From positions 62,001 to 126,000 of the forward strand of contig NZ_VOHA01000003.1 in assembly GCF_007859315.1 (NCBI RefSeq): a stretch of DNA of 64,000 bases. The letters run 5' to 3'. Shown here one piece after another: positions 53,367-62,709 of this stretch (positions are counted from its first letter, which is position 1; the number at the start of each line of letters is the position of its first letter). Made by a program: the position numbers and the translations under genes. The notes under the pieces were generated by a model. That model made no database searches and was not told where the DNA came from. It saw only the letters and a list, made by a program, of their open reading frames with translations. The stretch comes from Reyranella sp. CPCC 100927 (GTDB taxonomy: Bacteria > Pseudomonadota > Alphaproteobacteria > Reyranellales > Reyranellaceae).

Positions 53367-54362
53367 ATGAGCCGCGCGCGCATCGGGCTGGTCGGATATT
53401 ACGGGTATGGCAACTACGGCGATGAGCTTTTCAGGGTCGTCTTCGAGAAGATCTTTCACGACTGCGACATCATTACGATGCAGGATAACCCGTCACGGCC
53501 CTATTACAATGACGACATAAAAGAGAAAATTGCCTCTTTGGACTGCATCCTGATTGGCGGTGGGGATCTCGTCATCGCCAACTACTGGTCCGACCAGTAT
53601 TTCGAGGATCCGTTTCTCGCGAAGCCGATCTATATTCACGGCGTGGGTGTGCCGACCTGGAGCGGCATTGACGACAAGGTCGTGCAGCGGCTGGCGAAAT
53701 TCTTCAATCACCCCTCCGTTCGCTACATCAATGTGCGGGATCATGAGAGCCGGGTGTGGATCGAGCAGAAACTCAATCCGGCGACGCCCATCGATGTGAC
53801 GGCCGATATCGTCTGTGCCCTCGATCTGCCGAAGGGACTCGAACGCAAGGAGGGACGGGTCTTTGGGCTCATCACCCGCAAACAGATGCCGGGGGAGATC
53901 CAATGGAAGAATGTCCGGGCCCTGTGCGACAAGGCACGGGGCCTCGGCTATGAGATCAAGAACATCATCCTGGGCACCGGCGCCGACCGCGCCGCGGATA
54001 TCGCCGGATTGGCGGAGTTCCCGTACGAGAATATGCGCACGGTCGAGTCTGAAGACCTGTGGGAGCTGACGCGCGAAATCGGTTCCTGCGATGTCATCGC
54101 CAGTATGAAATTTCACGGCTGTGTCGTGTCGACCCTCTACGGCATTCCCGCCATCGGCATGATCACAACCGATAAGTTTCGCAATCTGTACGGCGGCATC
54201 GAGCGGCCGGACCTCATCGCGCATCACACACATGCCAATCTCGCCGACCGCCTGGCGCCGTTCATGGCGCGCATTCCACGGCTGACCCGCAATCATCTGC
54301 GCGAGAACGCAATGCGCGGCCTCACGCGGCTGCGGCGTCGCATGCTGGATGAGGTCGACTGA
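53367..54362 (+). CDS. Polysaccharide pyruvyl transferase family protein (copy 2)
   Basis: 331 residues starting MSRARIGLVGYYGYGNYGDELF with GGTGA upstream. It parallels copy 1 across its length: ILIGGGDLVIANYWSDQYFE against ILIGGGDLVEPSYWTDQYFE, KPIYIHGVGVPTWSG, VIASMKFHGCVVSTLYGIPAI, ITTDKFRNLYGGIER. The two probably pyruvylate different sugars or positions. First gene of a plus-strand run (53367-57276) with a TPR/GT-like gene and a glycosidase. Confidence 0.92.
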   Translation: MSRARIGLVGYYGYGNYGDELFRVVFEKIFHDCDIITMQDNPSRPYYNDDIKEKIASLDCILIGGGDLVIANYWSDQYFEDPFLAKPIYIHGVGVPTWSGIDDKVVQRLAKFFNHPSVRYINVRDHESRVWIEQKLNPATPIDVTADIVCALDLPKGLERKEGRVFGLITRKQMPGEIQWKNVRALCDKARGLGYEIKNIILGTGADRAADIAGLAEFPYENMRTVESEDLWELTREIGSCDVIASMKFHGCVVSTLYGIPAIGMITTDKFRNLYGGIERPDLIAHHTHANLADRLAPFMARIPRLTRNHLRENAMRGLTRLRRRMLDEVD

Positions 54363-54392
54363 GTAAGGTGGCACCGGTAGGAGGGACAGACG

Positions 54393-55850
54393 TTGAACGT
54401 GGATACGCTTGCCGGCCTGTACATGTCCGGCCAGTATGACGCCGTCGTCAGAAACGCCGACACCGTGTTGTCGACCGGGAAAAACGGTGAGCGTGCACAC
54501 CGCCTCACCGGGCTGGCCTTGGCGAGGCTCGGCCGGTACGGAGAGGCGCGGCGGAACATCGAAGCGGCCATGTCTCTGACGCCGCGGAATGCCACGATTA
54601 CGTCGTGGCTGCCGGCAGACATGCTGCATTCGTTCCTGTCCGCAACGCCCGACTTCAGCTGGGTGTCGTACCAACTGGCGATTACGGCTTTCAACAAGGG
54701 CCAGCTTGATGAAGCCGTGACCCGCGCAACGACGCTCGTGCAAGACGCCGAGGCGCCCCAGCCGATCCGATCCGCCGCAGTGGAACTTCTATGCGAGTTT
54801 CACCGCCGTCGACTGCCGCTGAAGGACGCTGTCGAGGCGATCGAACAGGCGCTGGACCAAGCGACAGCCTTCATCGAGATACCGGCGGCGGGACTGTTCC
54901 GAGGCGCCATCGCTTATGAGCGCGGCGACCTCGATATTGCCGAGGCGTCCCTTTCTGTCGTTGCCGGAGAGGCTTCAGCGGGCTTGGTGGAACGAGTCAA
55001 ACCAGCGGAAGGCGCTGCCACGTTCAGGGCGCACCTGCAAAGGCCGTCCGGTGCGCTGCAACTCTATTTCCGATGGCGCGGCCGGCAGTCTGTCGTCGAT
55101 CCCGTCAAGCCGACGATCCATGACCGCCTTGTCATATTGTGCGCCGCCGAGGGGCGTGACGTTGCCGTGCTGGCGTCGAGCTTCATGGCATCGGTATTGC
55201 ATCACTGTGGCGACGTCATCGTCCACCTGCACATCGTCAATCCGACCGACGAAAGTACAGCCGTGCTCGCTGATCTGCGGACCCAGGTGCCATGGTTGCG
55301 GGTCAGCACATCGAGCGAGGCGTTCGCCTTCAGCGCACCGCAACCCTATTACGCCGCCGTACGTTACCTCATCGCGCCCGAGATCCTGGCCCTTTATAAG
55401 CTGCCTGTCGTCGTCGTCGGTATCGACTCGGTGTTTGTCAAGTCGCCGTCGGCGGGCCTTGCGGCGTTGGCCGGTACCGACATTGCGCTCATGCGCAGTC
55501 CGCGAGATCGCCTGGAGTATCCATGGACAAAGATTGCAACGAGGTGTGCCTACTTCGCACCGTTTGCGGGCGCCTTCAGTTATCTGGCCGACGTGGGACG
55601 ATTTTTCTGGGATGTCTACGATCCGGCCGGGAAGAAGAATTGCACATGGATTGACCGCAATGCGCTCCAGTATGCGGCTGCTGCGTCGGAATCGGGGCGG
55701 ATCCGCATCGGCGATCTTGGGCGTGCGTCACTGGACAAGACCATCGAAACCAGATCGGCAATGGAGCAGAAGCAGGATTTCGGGAAGCGCATGAACGCCC
55801 GATATCCGCTGTCGGGTCTTCAGAAGAGACGTGCAGCGCCACAGAAGTAG
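54393..55850 (+). CDS. TPR-containing protein with glycosyltransferase-like C-terminus
   Basis: 485 residues from TTG 54393, with GGAGG 8 nt upstream. Residues about 1-200 are helical and TPR-like (LYMSGQYDAVVRNADTVL; RLTGLALARLGRYGEARRNIEAAMSLTP). The second half begins HDRLVILCAAEGRDVAVLASSFMASVL and has VVVVGIDSVFVKSP, recalling the GT-A nucleotide-sugar fold (a GT8-like region) but without a clear DxD. It may be a diverged glycosyltransferase. It lies 30 bp after the pyruvyl transferase and 7 bp before the glycosidase. Confidence 0.7.
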   Translation: MNVDTLAGLYMSGQYDAVVRNADTVLSTGKNGERAHRLTGLALARLGRYGEARRNIEAAMSLTPRNATITSWLPADMLHSFLSATPDFSWVSYQLAITAFNKGQLDEAVTRATTLVQDAEAPQPIRSAAVELLCEFHRRRLPLKDAVEAIEQALDQATAFIEIPAAGLFRGAIAYERGDLDIAEASLSVVAGEASAGLVERVKPAEGAATFRAHLQRPSGALQLYFRWRGRQSVVDPVKPTIHDRLVILCAAEGRDVAVLASSFMASVLHHCGDVIVHLHIVNPTDESTAVLADLRTQVPWLRVSTSSEAFAFSAPQPYYAAVRYLIAPEILALYKLPVVVVGIDSVFVKSPSAGLAALAGTDIALMRSPRDRLEYPWTKIATRCAYFAPFAGAFSYLADVGRFFWDVYDPAGKKNCTWIDRNALQYAAAASESGRIRIGDLGRASLDKTIETRSAMEQKQDFGKRMNARYPLSGLQKRRAAPQK

Positions 55851-55857
55851 GTTGGCC

Positions 55858-57276
55858 ATGAGTTCCTTCAGCAAGCTTCCCAGGTTGATTGCGGCTGCGG
55901 CATTGATCCTGTTGCCGGGTGTATCGGCGCTGGCCGAGCCGCCGGCTTGCCCGGCCGAGGTCGTCAAATGCTGCGATGTATCGCGTGTTGCGGCATCGCC
56001 GGTGGAGCACCGCCTCCAGCTCGGACTGCAGATCTGGGTGGAAGGGAACATGGACACCACCATCGGCCGTCTGCAGGAGATCGAGCCTGCTGCGTTGCGG
56101 TATTCCACGGGGCCGAATTGGCGGCGTACGCCTCCGATCGACGATCGTGCTTCCTATGAAGACGTGCGCCGGTATGTCTCTGCGGCATTCCAGCAGGCCG
56201 GCAAACGGTCCGAGGAGCACGTGGCTTCCTTGAAGCGGATCTTCAGCGGGTCGAACACGGAGGCACATTTCATCATCTGGGAACCACCGGTGACTCTTGC
56301 CGAGTCGAAGGGAAAAAAGGCGACGCCGGACAAGAGAAGCCTGTCGGAATCGGCCATCACGGTCACCGCGATGTTCTATGTCGCGCTGTTGGCCGAGCTG
56401 CAGCAGCGAGGTTATCCGGTCGACGTCGTCGAGCTTTCCAATGAACCCGACGGTGACTGGAATATCCGGATCCCGCCAGCCCGCTATGTGAAGCTCGTGG
56501 CCGAAACGCGGCGCCAGGCCGCGCTCCATGGTGTAAAACTGCCGCGCATCGCGGGGCCGGGGGTGGGGCGGATCGCATCCCTGGGGGCCTATCTGGCCGA
56601 CCCTCAGATCGCCAAGGCGCTGGTGCGCGATATTGATCATATCAGCGTTCATGCGTGGGATGACCGCACCAACCTCGATACCCTCAAGGAAGCACGCAAC
56701 GCACGCCAGAAACTTGACCGTCTGGGCTACCAGAAGCCGATCCTGGTCAGCGAACTGGCGTTGACGTTTCTCAATCCCACGGACCGCGACCGCGGTGTCG
56801 GCGCCAACTTGCGGGCGGCGGATGCCGTGAGCAACCAGCCAGCCTATGCAGCGAAGACCCTGGCTCTGACCTTGGGGTTGGCTGCCGCCGGCTACGGCCC
56901 GCTCATGTATTGGGAACTCAACGATCAGCAGTGGGGAAAGGCCAGCTACGGACTCTATAGCCAGCGGGGCGATCAGCGGCCCATTCTCGATGCCTGGCGG
57001 GAACTATCCCGCCTCGTGCGACAGACCGGCCGTGTCGACGTTGTCCCGCTGGAGTCGAACACGATCTTCGGCTTGACCCGCGAAGGGCGGATGACAGCGA
57101 TCGTCGCCGTCAATCCCTCGCCCAAGCCGGTCGGTCTCCTGCTCTCGCAGGACCTGCGCGGCTACGCTGCGTCCGCGTCCGACCGTCCCCACCGCAAGCT
57201 AGCCGAATGTAGCGGCGGTGCCAGCGGTACGCGCGTGATCGATCCCAACGGTATCGCGATCATCGAGGTCCGCTGA
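55858..57276 (+). CDS. Secreted glycoside hydrolase, clan GH-A (TIM barrel)
   Basis: 472 residues from ATG 55858. A Sec signal peptide (MSSFSKLPRLIAAAALILLP, cleavage after ALA) sends it to the periplasm or outside. The TIM barrel shows the acid/base Glu in VELSNEPDGDWNI (about 204) and a second catalytic Glu candidate in PILVSELALTFL (about 301), the hallmark pair of clan GH-A (GH5/GH30/GH39 types). The C-terminal 70 residues look like a small beta-sandwich as in GH30. Embedded in a glycan synthesis operon, it probably trims or releases the polymer made by its neighbours. Confidence 0.85.
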   Translation: MSSFSKLPRLIAAAALILLPGVSALAEPPACPAEVVKCCDVSRVAASPVEHRLQLGLQIWVEGNMDTTIGRLQEIEPAALRYSTGPNWRRTPPIDDRASYEDVRRYVSAAFQQAGKRSEEHVASLKRIFSGSNTEAHFIIWEPPVTLAESKGKKATPDKRSLSESAITVTAMFYVALLAELQQRGYPVDVVELSNEPDGDWNIRIPPARYVKLVAETRRQAALHGVKLPRIAGPGVGRIASLGAYLADPQIAKALVRDIDHISVHAWDDRTNLDTLKEARNARQKLDRLGYQKPILVSELALTFLNPTDRDRGVGANLRAADAVSNQPAYAAKTLALTLGLAAAGYGPLMYWELNDQQWGKASYGLYSQRGDQRPILDAWRELSRLVRQTGRVDVVPLESNTIFGLTREGRMTAIVAVNPSPKPVGLLLSQDLRGYAASASDRPHRKLAECSGGASGTRVIDPNGIAIIEVR

Positions 57277-57305
57277 ATCGAGCGGGCGGCAGGCGCTGTG
57301 TGGAT

Positions 57306-58697
57306 TTACGCCGGATAGACGAACGCGATCTGCGACACCGCGATGGACAGCAGCCGCTGGTCACTCGACCCTTCCAGGGCCGCCGGTGAAGCACTCACCA
57401 TGCTTTCGATGCGCAGCATGTCGCAGGAAATCGGTGACTTACCTTTGGGAGCCTGAAAGCGCAGTACGAGCGGGCCACCGGCCGCGGACCGCTCGCGCAG
57501 GACATTGGCCGGCGTGCCGTCAAAAAAGCAGTTCAACATCGGCAGCTCGGCGCCGTAGATCCCCAGCACGCTGATCTGCACTTCCAGCACCTTTTTCTCC
57601 GGTGCTGGATTGAAGACGATCGCTTCGCTGGCCATCCAGCGATACTCGTCGCCATCGTCGAGCTCGACGTCGTACCAACCCTGCGAGAAGGCGCTGGAGC
57701 GCAGTGGCACGACTTGTCGATCCGTCGTATGAGGTCGATCAGACATCTCGCCGCGCGTCTTGGCGCCTGACTTCACCAGATCCAGGAACATCTGCATCTT
57801 TTTCTGCTTGCCGGCATCGAGCGCAGGTGCGCCGGCGACGTGCTGGATGTCGGTTGCGGCGACACGATCGAAAAGCAGCGATGCCGAGTACTCGATGAAC
57901 GCGTCGATCCGATCCTGCAGCAGGCCGATGCGCGCGGTGATCTCGTTGTCGAGTGCCTGGATCTGGTACCCGGTCGCTTGCTGGCTTTGGTCGAGGCGAC
58001 TTTCGAGCTGAATGATTCGCCGTTCGCTGTCATCCGGGTCAGCCCGGCGGTACACGATGGATGACAGGGGGCCGTCTTTGCCGATGACGAACATATCGAT
58101 CGTCAAGCCGTTCTCGGTGAGATCCTGCGGTTCCAGACGGACGTGGAATTGGAACGATGCTCCGCCGTCGTCGAGCAACCGGTGCTGATCGACGACAACG
58201 CCACGCGGCACGACGCCGTTGATCTTGGCGAACATCTCCGGCCGCAACAGTCCGTTCACGCGATTGACGGCAACGCCGCGCACGACGCCGTGCTCGATCG
58301 AAAGACTCTCGATCCGGACATCACCCAGTCCGACGAGGGCGATGGCGTCAGCCGGCGTTTTCAGTGTGAAGGGAGTGGCGATTTCGACGCCATCACGCAT
58401 GCGCGCGAACCGGATCTCGCTCGGCAGGTCGACAAAGGGCAGGTACTGGATGGGATATTCGATGATCTCCCCGGCACGGAAGATGCCGCTGATGTAGTTT
58501 TCTCCCACCTTGATGCCGTTGACGTAGGCAACCACCACGTCGTCCAATTCGGCGTGGCCGACGCAGGACATACGAATGGTCTGGTAGGTAGCGCCGACAG
58601 TGCGGATGGGTGTGATGGAGTCTGTGGCCATGGTCGCTGCGGCGACATCCCGCGCTTTCGAAAGAGCTGACGAGGTCGAAGGAGGCAGATGATCCAT
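57306..58697 (-). CDS. Unknown protein coupled to the type I secretion genes
   Basis: 463 residues from ATG 58697 (GTG 58700 also possible), overlapping the HlyD stop. No signal peptide. Residues about 35-220 are beta-rich with repeated short strands (VVVAYVNGIKVGENYISGIF; VNRVNGLLRPEMFAKINGVV). A coiled coil spans about 222-270. The last 125 residues resemble the C-terminal domain of 49382-50437 (both end in an R-L-L-[GS]-[LI] strand motif). It could be a secreted substrate or an accessory factor of the exporter. Function unknown. Confidence 0.8.
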   Translation of the reverse strand: MDHLPPSTSSALSKARDVAAATMATDSITPIRTVGATYQTIRMSCVGHAELDDVVVAYVNGIKVGENYISGIFRAGEIIEYPIQYLPFVDLPSEIRFARMRDGVEIATPFTLKTPADAIALVGLGDVRIESLSIEHGVVRGVAVNRVNGLLRPEMFAKINGVVPRGVVVDQHRLLDDGGASFQFHVRLEPQDLTENGLTIDMFVIGKDGPLSSIVYRRADPDDSERRIIQLESRLDQSQQATGYQIQALDNEITARIGLLQDRIDAFIEYSASLLFDRVAATDIQHVAGAPALDAGKQKKMQMFLDLVKSGAKTRGEMSDRPHTTDRQVVPLRSSAFSQGWYDVELDDGDEYRWMASEAIVFNPAPEKKVLEVQISVLGIYGAELPMLNCFFDGTPANVLRERSAAGGPLVLRFQAPKGKSPISCDMLRIESMVSASPAALEGSSDQRLLSIAVSQIAFVYPA

Positions 58698-60043
58698 CAC
58701 CGTTCTCTCATGCTCTTGTTGAAGCGTTCCAGGATCGGATCCAGCAGATAGACCATCACGGTACGGCCCTCCGTCGGGATGATGACGTCTGCCGGAATCC
58801 CCGCCGACAGTCGGTTGGCGAATTCCTGTGGAATCGAGGACCGGTCGACAGTGACCTCGGCGGCAAAGTAGGGGTCGCGGTTGGATGTGTCTTCCAGCAG
58901 CCGGTCGCGCGACACGCTGCGCAGCGTGCCACGGATGACATCGGCGCCGAAGTAGCGGAAGGACGGGAAGCGAATCTCGGCGTTCAGGCCCGGACCGACA
59001 CGATCGATGTCGAGCGGCGAGATTTTGGCCTGGATGACGAGTATGTCGTTGACCGGCACGATATCCAGCACGGGGTCGCCCGGCTTGATCACCCCGCCGA
59101 CGGTGAAGATGCGCATCTGCTGGACGGCACCGGCAATCGGGGCCTTCAATTCGAATCGCCGCTGCGCGTCCTCGGCGACGACCAGCTGCTGGCGCACATC
59201 GCTGAGCTGTCGGCGGATATCCAGCAGCTGCGTCGATACCTCCTGGCGATAGTCGCCCTGAACCTGGTTGCGCTTGAGCTCTGCCTCGATGAGGCGCTCC
59301 TTGAGTTTCTGGGCCTGCAGTTCGCCGCTGGCGATGACGCCTTCCAGGCGCAGTTTCTCGCGTTCCAGCGGCATGACACGGTTGACCGAGACCAGCTTCT
59401 GCTTCAGCAGTTGCCGCATCGGCTCCAGTTCGCGCTGAATGTTCTCCAGAGTCTTCCTGGCCGTCGCCAGATCGCTGACGTTCTGGTCGGTTTCGCGCTT
59501 GATCTGCTCGATCTGCGCTTCGGCGACACTGAGATTGCGCTGCAGTACATCGCGGCGCGTGTCGAACAGACGCTTCTGGTCCGACATGGCCGCGGCGACA
59601 GCCAGATCGGTCGACCGTTGCAGAACCTCAGGCGGGAAGGCCAGCGACGGCGCACCGTCGCGTTCGGCGAGGAGCCTGGTCTCTTGTGCGAGCAGTCCCG
59701 CCAACTGGTTCCGGTAGAGGTCACCCTGGGCATCGACACGTGTCGGATCGAGACGCAACAAGACCTGGCCCGCGGTAACGACATCGCCGTCGCGCACCAG
59801 GATCTCGCGAATGATGCCGCCTTCAAGGTGTTGGATGGTCTTGCGGTTCGACTCGACGGCAACCACGCCGGGTGCGACGGCGGCACCGTCAAGCCGTGCC
59901 GTGACCGCCCAGGCGATGAACAAGCCCAGGCCGACAAAGACCGCGATATAACCGAGGCGGACGATGCTGGCCCAGTTGGCGGAAGGCAACGGCGCCAGAC
60001 CGCTGGTCAGGACTTCCGTGCGCGGAGCGGCCGCCATGGTCAC
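58697..60043 (-). CDS. HlyD family type I secretion periplasmic adaptor
   Basis: 448 residues. One N-terminal membrane helix (about 27-48), then the lipoyl-half GVVAVESNRKTIQHLEGGIIREILVRDGDVV, a long alpha-hairpin (about 120-290) and the C-terminal DPVLDIVPVNDILVIQAKISPLDID barrel, ending in a GMPADV-like GIPADVIIPTEGRTVMVYLLDP. It links the ABC exporter to an outer membrane TolC, which is not in the window. The start overlaps the ABC gene stop (ATGA). Confidence 0.93.
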   Translation of the reverse strand: MTMAAAPRTEVLTSGLAPLPSANWASIVRLGYIAVFVGLGLFIAWAVTARLDGAAVAPGVVAVESNRKTIQHLEGGIIREILVRDGDVVTAGQVLLRLDPTRVDAQGDLYRNQLAGLLAQETRLLAERDGAPSLAFPPEVLQRSTDLAVAAAMSDQKRLFDTRRDVLQRNLSVAEAQIEQIKRETDQNVSDLATARKTLENIQRELEPMRQLLKQKLVSVNRVMPLEREKLRLEGVIASGELQAQKLKERLIEAELKRNQVQGDYRQEVSTQLLDIRRQLSDVRQQLVVAEDAQRRFELKAPIAGAVQQMRIFTVGGVIKPGDPVLDIVPVNDILVIQAKISPLDIDRVGPGLNAEIRFPSFRYFGADVIRGTLRSVSRDRLLEDTSNRDPYFAAEVTVDRSSIPQEFANRLSAGIPADVIIPTEGRTVMVYLLDPILERFNKSMRER

Positions 60044-61770
60044 TGTGCTCCTGAACGCACGACGGCGAGTTTTTGCGACGACCGATTGTTCGCCAGCCGG
60101 GCAACGATCTGATCGCGCCCGCCATAGGCGTGCACGGCACCGGCATTCATGACCAGGACGTCATCGCAATAATTGATCATGTTCATGCGGTGCGTGACGA
60201 TAATGACGATGGCGCCGCGGTCGCGCATCTGCGCCATGGTCTTGGCCAGGCTCTCCTCGCCGACGGCGTCGAGGTTGGAGTTCGGCTCATCCAGGACGAG
60301 AAGGCAGGGATTGCCATAAACGGCGCGTGCCAGCGCGATGCGCTGGCGTTGGCCGCCGGAAAGAACGTGGCCGTCCGGACCCAGTTTGGTGTTCAGTCCG
60401 TCCGGCAGGCCGCGGACGATATCCTGGATGCCCGCAACCTCGACCGCTTCCAGGATGGCCTCGTGATCAAGGCCGTTATCGTCCTGGAAGCGCCCGATGT
60501 TCTCGGCCACTGTCCCGGACAGCAGTTCGACATCCTGGGGAACGTAGCCGAGATAGCGTCCCAGTTCGTCGGGATCCCAGTGCGCCATGTCGTGACCGTC
60601 CAGCGAGACGGCGCCGCGCCACGGACGCCAGATGCCGACCAGCAGTTTCGCGAGCGACGACTTGCCGGCACCGCTGGGTCCGACGACTCCCAGGATCCGG
60701 CTGCGTTCGGCCGTAAACGAGATGTCGTTCAGGATCGCCGACTCGCGTTGGGGCGCCAGTACCGTGGCACGCGCCACCACCAGTGGCCCGGCAGGCCGTG
60801 GCAAGGCGAAGCGCTCGTCATCGTGCTTGGTGGCTTCCTGCAGCACCGTGTCGATCCGATTGGCCGAGAGCCGGACGGTCCAGAAGGCGCGCCAGCCCGA
60901 AAGAACGCCATCGACAGGTGCAATGGCCCGTGAGGAGAGAACGGACGCAGCAAAAATGATGCCGCCACCCGCCTGCTGTTCCAGGAAGAGCAGGACACCC
61001 ACCGTCATCATGGCGGGCCCCTGGACGTGACGGACGAAACGCAGCGCATCGCCGATCAGGCCGGCACGTGACATGCCCGCCGACTGCCAACCCAGCATCT
61101 CCGTCTGCTTCTCGTGCCAGCGCGAGGCCAGGGCCGGCAGCATGCCCATCGCCCGGATCGGTTCGCTGTTGGCGATGATCGATCGTCCAAGTTCGGTCGC
61201 GTAGGCGCCGCTCACCTGGGCAGCACGGACCGAATCACGGACCAGCCATTGATGGGTAATGGTCAGGGCGATGACGATGAGGACCAGTACCAGCAGGGCC
61301 ACACCCAGCAGAGGGTGGAACAGAAACGCCACCACGATGAAAAGCGGCGCGAAGCACAGATCGAGGAGCTGGATCAGAAGGTTTCCGGCGACGAATTCCC
61401 GGACCACGTTGATATCTTGCAGCATCGTATTACGGACGACGGAACTGAACTTGTCGTTCCTTCGATTGATCGCCTCGAATACTTTCTTGCTGACGTCGTT
61501 GTGCAGGGAAACGGCCATGCGACGCAGGACGTGCAGGCGCACGGCCTCCAGGATCGTCCACAGGGCGAGCATCCCCAATGTGATGATGATCAGGAACAGC
61601 AACGTCTGTTCATTACGACTGTGCATCACACGTTCGTAGAGTTGCAGCATGAATAAGGTCGGAGTCAGGCTCGACACGCTGATGACGAAGCTGAACAGCG
61701 TCAATGCGACGATCGCGGCATGGTACGGCCGCACCTCAAGCCACAGCAGATTGTGCTTCTGATCCAGCAT
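60040..61770 (-). CDS. Type I secretion system permease/ATPase (PrtD-like)
   Basis: 576 residues from ATG 61770 (MLDQKHNLLWLEVRPYH) with AGGAA 6 nt upstream; the longer frame to 61908 is AT-rich non-coding. Six helices in residues 20-290, then NBD with Walker A GPSGAGKSSLAKLL (about 360), signature [17 protein letters not shown] and Walker B LLVLDEPNSNLD. No N-terminal peptidase C39 domain, as in PrtD/AprD exporters that handle RTX proteins with uncleaved C-terminal signals. Likely exporter of the RTX/Hint protein at 44084. Upstream lies ATCAAT-C-ATTGAT (61904-61916), a dyad in the divergent promoter region. Confidence 0.93.
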   Translation of the reverse strand: MLDQKHNLLWLEVRPYHAAIVALTLFSFVISVSSLTPTLFMLQLYERVMHSRNEQTLLFLIIITLGMLALWTILEAVRLHVLRRMAVSLHNDVSKKVFEAINRRNDKFSSVVRNTMLQDINVVREFVAGNLLIQLLDLCFAPLFIVVAFLFHPLLGVALLVLVLIVIALTITHQWLVRDSVRAAQVSGAYATELGRSIIANSEPIRAMGMLPALASRWHEKQTEMLGWQSAGMSRAGLIGDALRFVRHVQGPAMMTVGVLLFLEQQAGGGIIFAASVLSSRAIAPVDGVLSGWRAFWTVRLSANRIDTVLQEATKHDDERFALPRPAGPLVVARATVLAPQRESAILNDISFTAERSRILGVVGPSGAGKSSLAKLLVGIWRPWRGAVSLDGHDMAHWDPDELGRYLGYVPQDVELLSGTVAENIGRFQDDNGLDHEAILEAVEVAGIQDIVRGLPDGLNTKLGPDGHVLSGGQRQRIALARAVYGNPCLLVLDEPNSNLDAVGEESLAKTMAQMRDRGAIVIIVTHRMNMINYCDDVLVMNAGAVHAYGGRDQIVARLANNRSSQKLAVVRSGAQ

Positions 61771-61995
61771 CCGGGTTCCTATCGGGGGCAGTCGGTTCGA
61801 CCCGTCTAGAACTTTGCGGCGGTCCGCTGCAATTTGGCCGGCATTCGCCCGTCTCTCGTTGCCAGCTCGTGCAATTTCTTTCGATAGACTACAAATCCGT
61901 GTAATCAATCATTGATCATTACCGAAATTTATCATGGGTCTAGTACGTCAACTTAAATAGACTATAAATCACGCCCAGACGACCTGCAACGAATC

Positions 61996-62688
61996 ATGGG
62001 CGATCGATTTTCATCGATGCTTGACGTAGAGTCGCAGCACGCCGAACGGCGAGGGTTGGACATGGTACATGCAGTTCGTCGGCGACGTGTTTTGCATGCA
62101 GGCTGCGGTGTCTATGCACCGGGTAAGCTTCATCCGGTTTTCCGGGGTGAAGCATGGGCGGAAACAAGGCTCGATATCGATACCCAGGTGCAGCCCGACA
62201 TCGTCTGCTCCATCCATGACATGTCGTCGGCAATACCGTCGCGCAGCTATGACGCATTGTGGTCGTCGCACAACATCGAGCACCTGCACGCACATGAAGT
62301 GGCGACTGCATTCAGGGAATTCTTTCGGATATTGAAGCCGGACGGGTTTGCGCTCATCCGCTGTCCCGACCTCGAAGCGGTCGCTGACATCCTGCTGCGC
62401 AAGGGGCCGGATCATCCGGCCTACATGTCGCCGGCGGGGCCGATCACGGCGCTGGACATGATCTATGGCCATAGCGCCTCTGTGGCGCGGGGCCATACGT
62501 CCATGCGGCATCACACCGGCTTCACGGCGGAGCGGCTGGGGCGGCTGCTGCTCAAGGCCGGCTTCATGGAGATTCACACCAAGCGTGCCGTCGAGTTCGA
62601 TCTGTGGGCGGTCGCTTTCATGCCGGATGTCGCGCCCGCGCCCGTGCTGGCTGATCTGGCGCGCGGTGGATTGACGTTCGATGGCTAG
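61996..62688 (+). CDS. Class I SAM-dependent methyltransferase
   Basis: 230 residues. Motif I is RVLHAGCGVYAPGKLHP (about 31-47); DALWSSHNIEHLHAHEV and FREFFRILKPDGFALIRCPDL follow, as in Methyltransf_11-type enzymes acting after nucleotide-sugar or lipid synthesis. A hydrophobic C-terminal segment (LWAVAFMPDVAPAPVLADL) ends it. Divergent from the secretion operon and 21 bp ahead of a glycosyltransferase, so a glycan-methylating role is likely. The ribosome site is weak. Confidence 0.87.
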   Translation: MGDRFSSMLDVESQHAERRGLDMVHAVRRRRVLHAGCGVYAPGKLHPVFRGEAWAETRLDIDTQVQPDIVCSIHDMSSAIPSRSYDALWSSHNIEHLHAHEVATAFREFFRILKPDGFALIRCPDLEAVADILLRKGPDHPAYMSPAGPITALDMIYGHSASVARGHTSMRHHTGFTAERLGRLLLKAGFMEIHTKRAVEFDLWAVAFMPDVAPAPVLADLARGGLTFDG

Positions 62689-62709
62689 CGCCAAGGCATC
62701 GTAGCGCCG

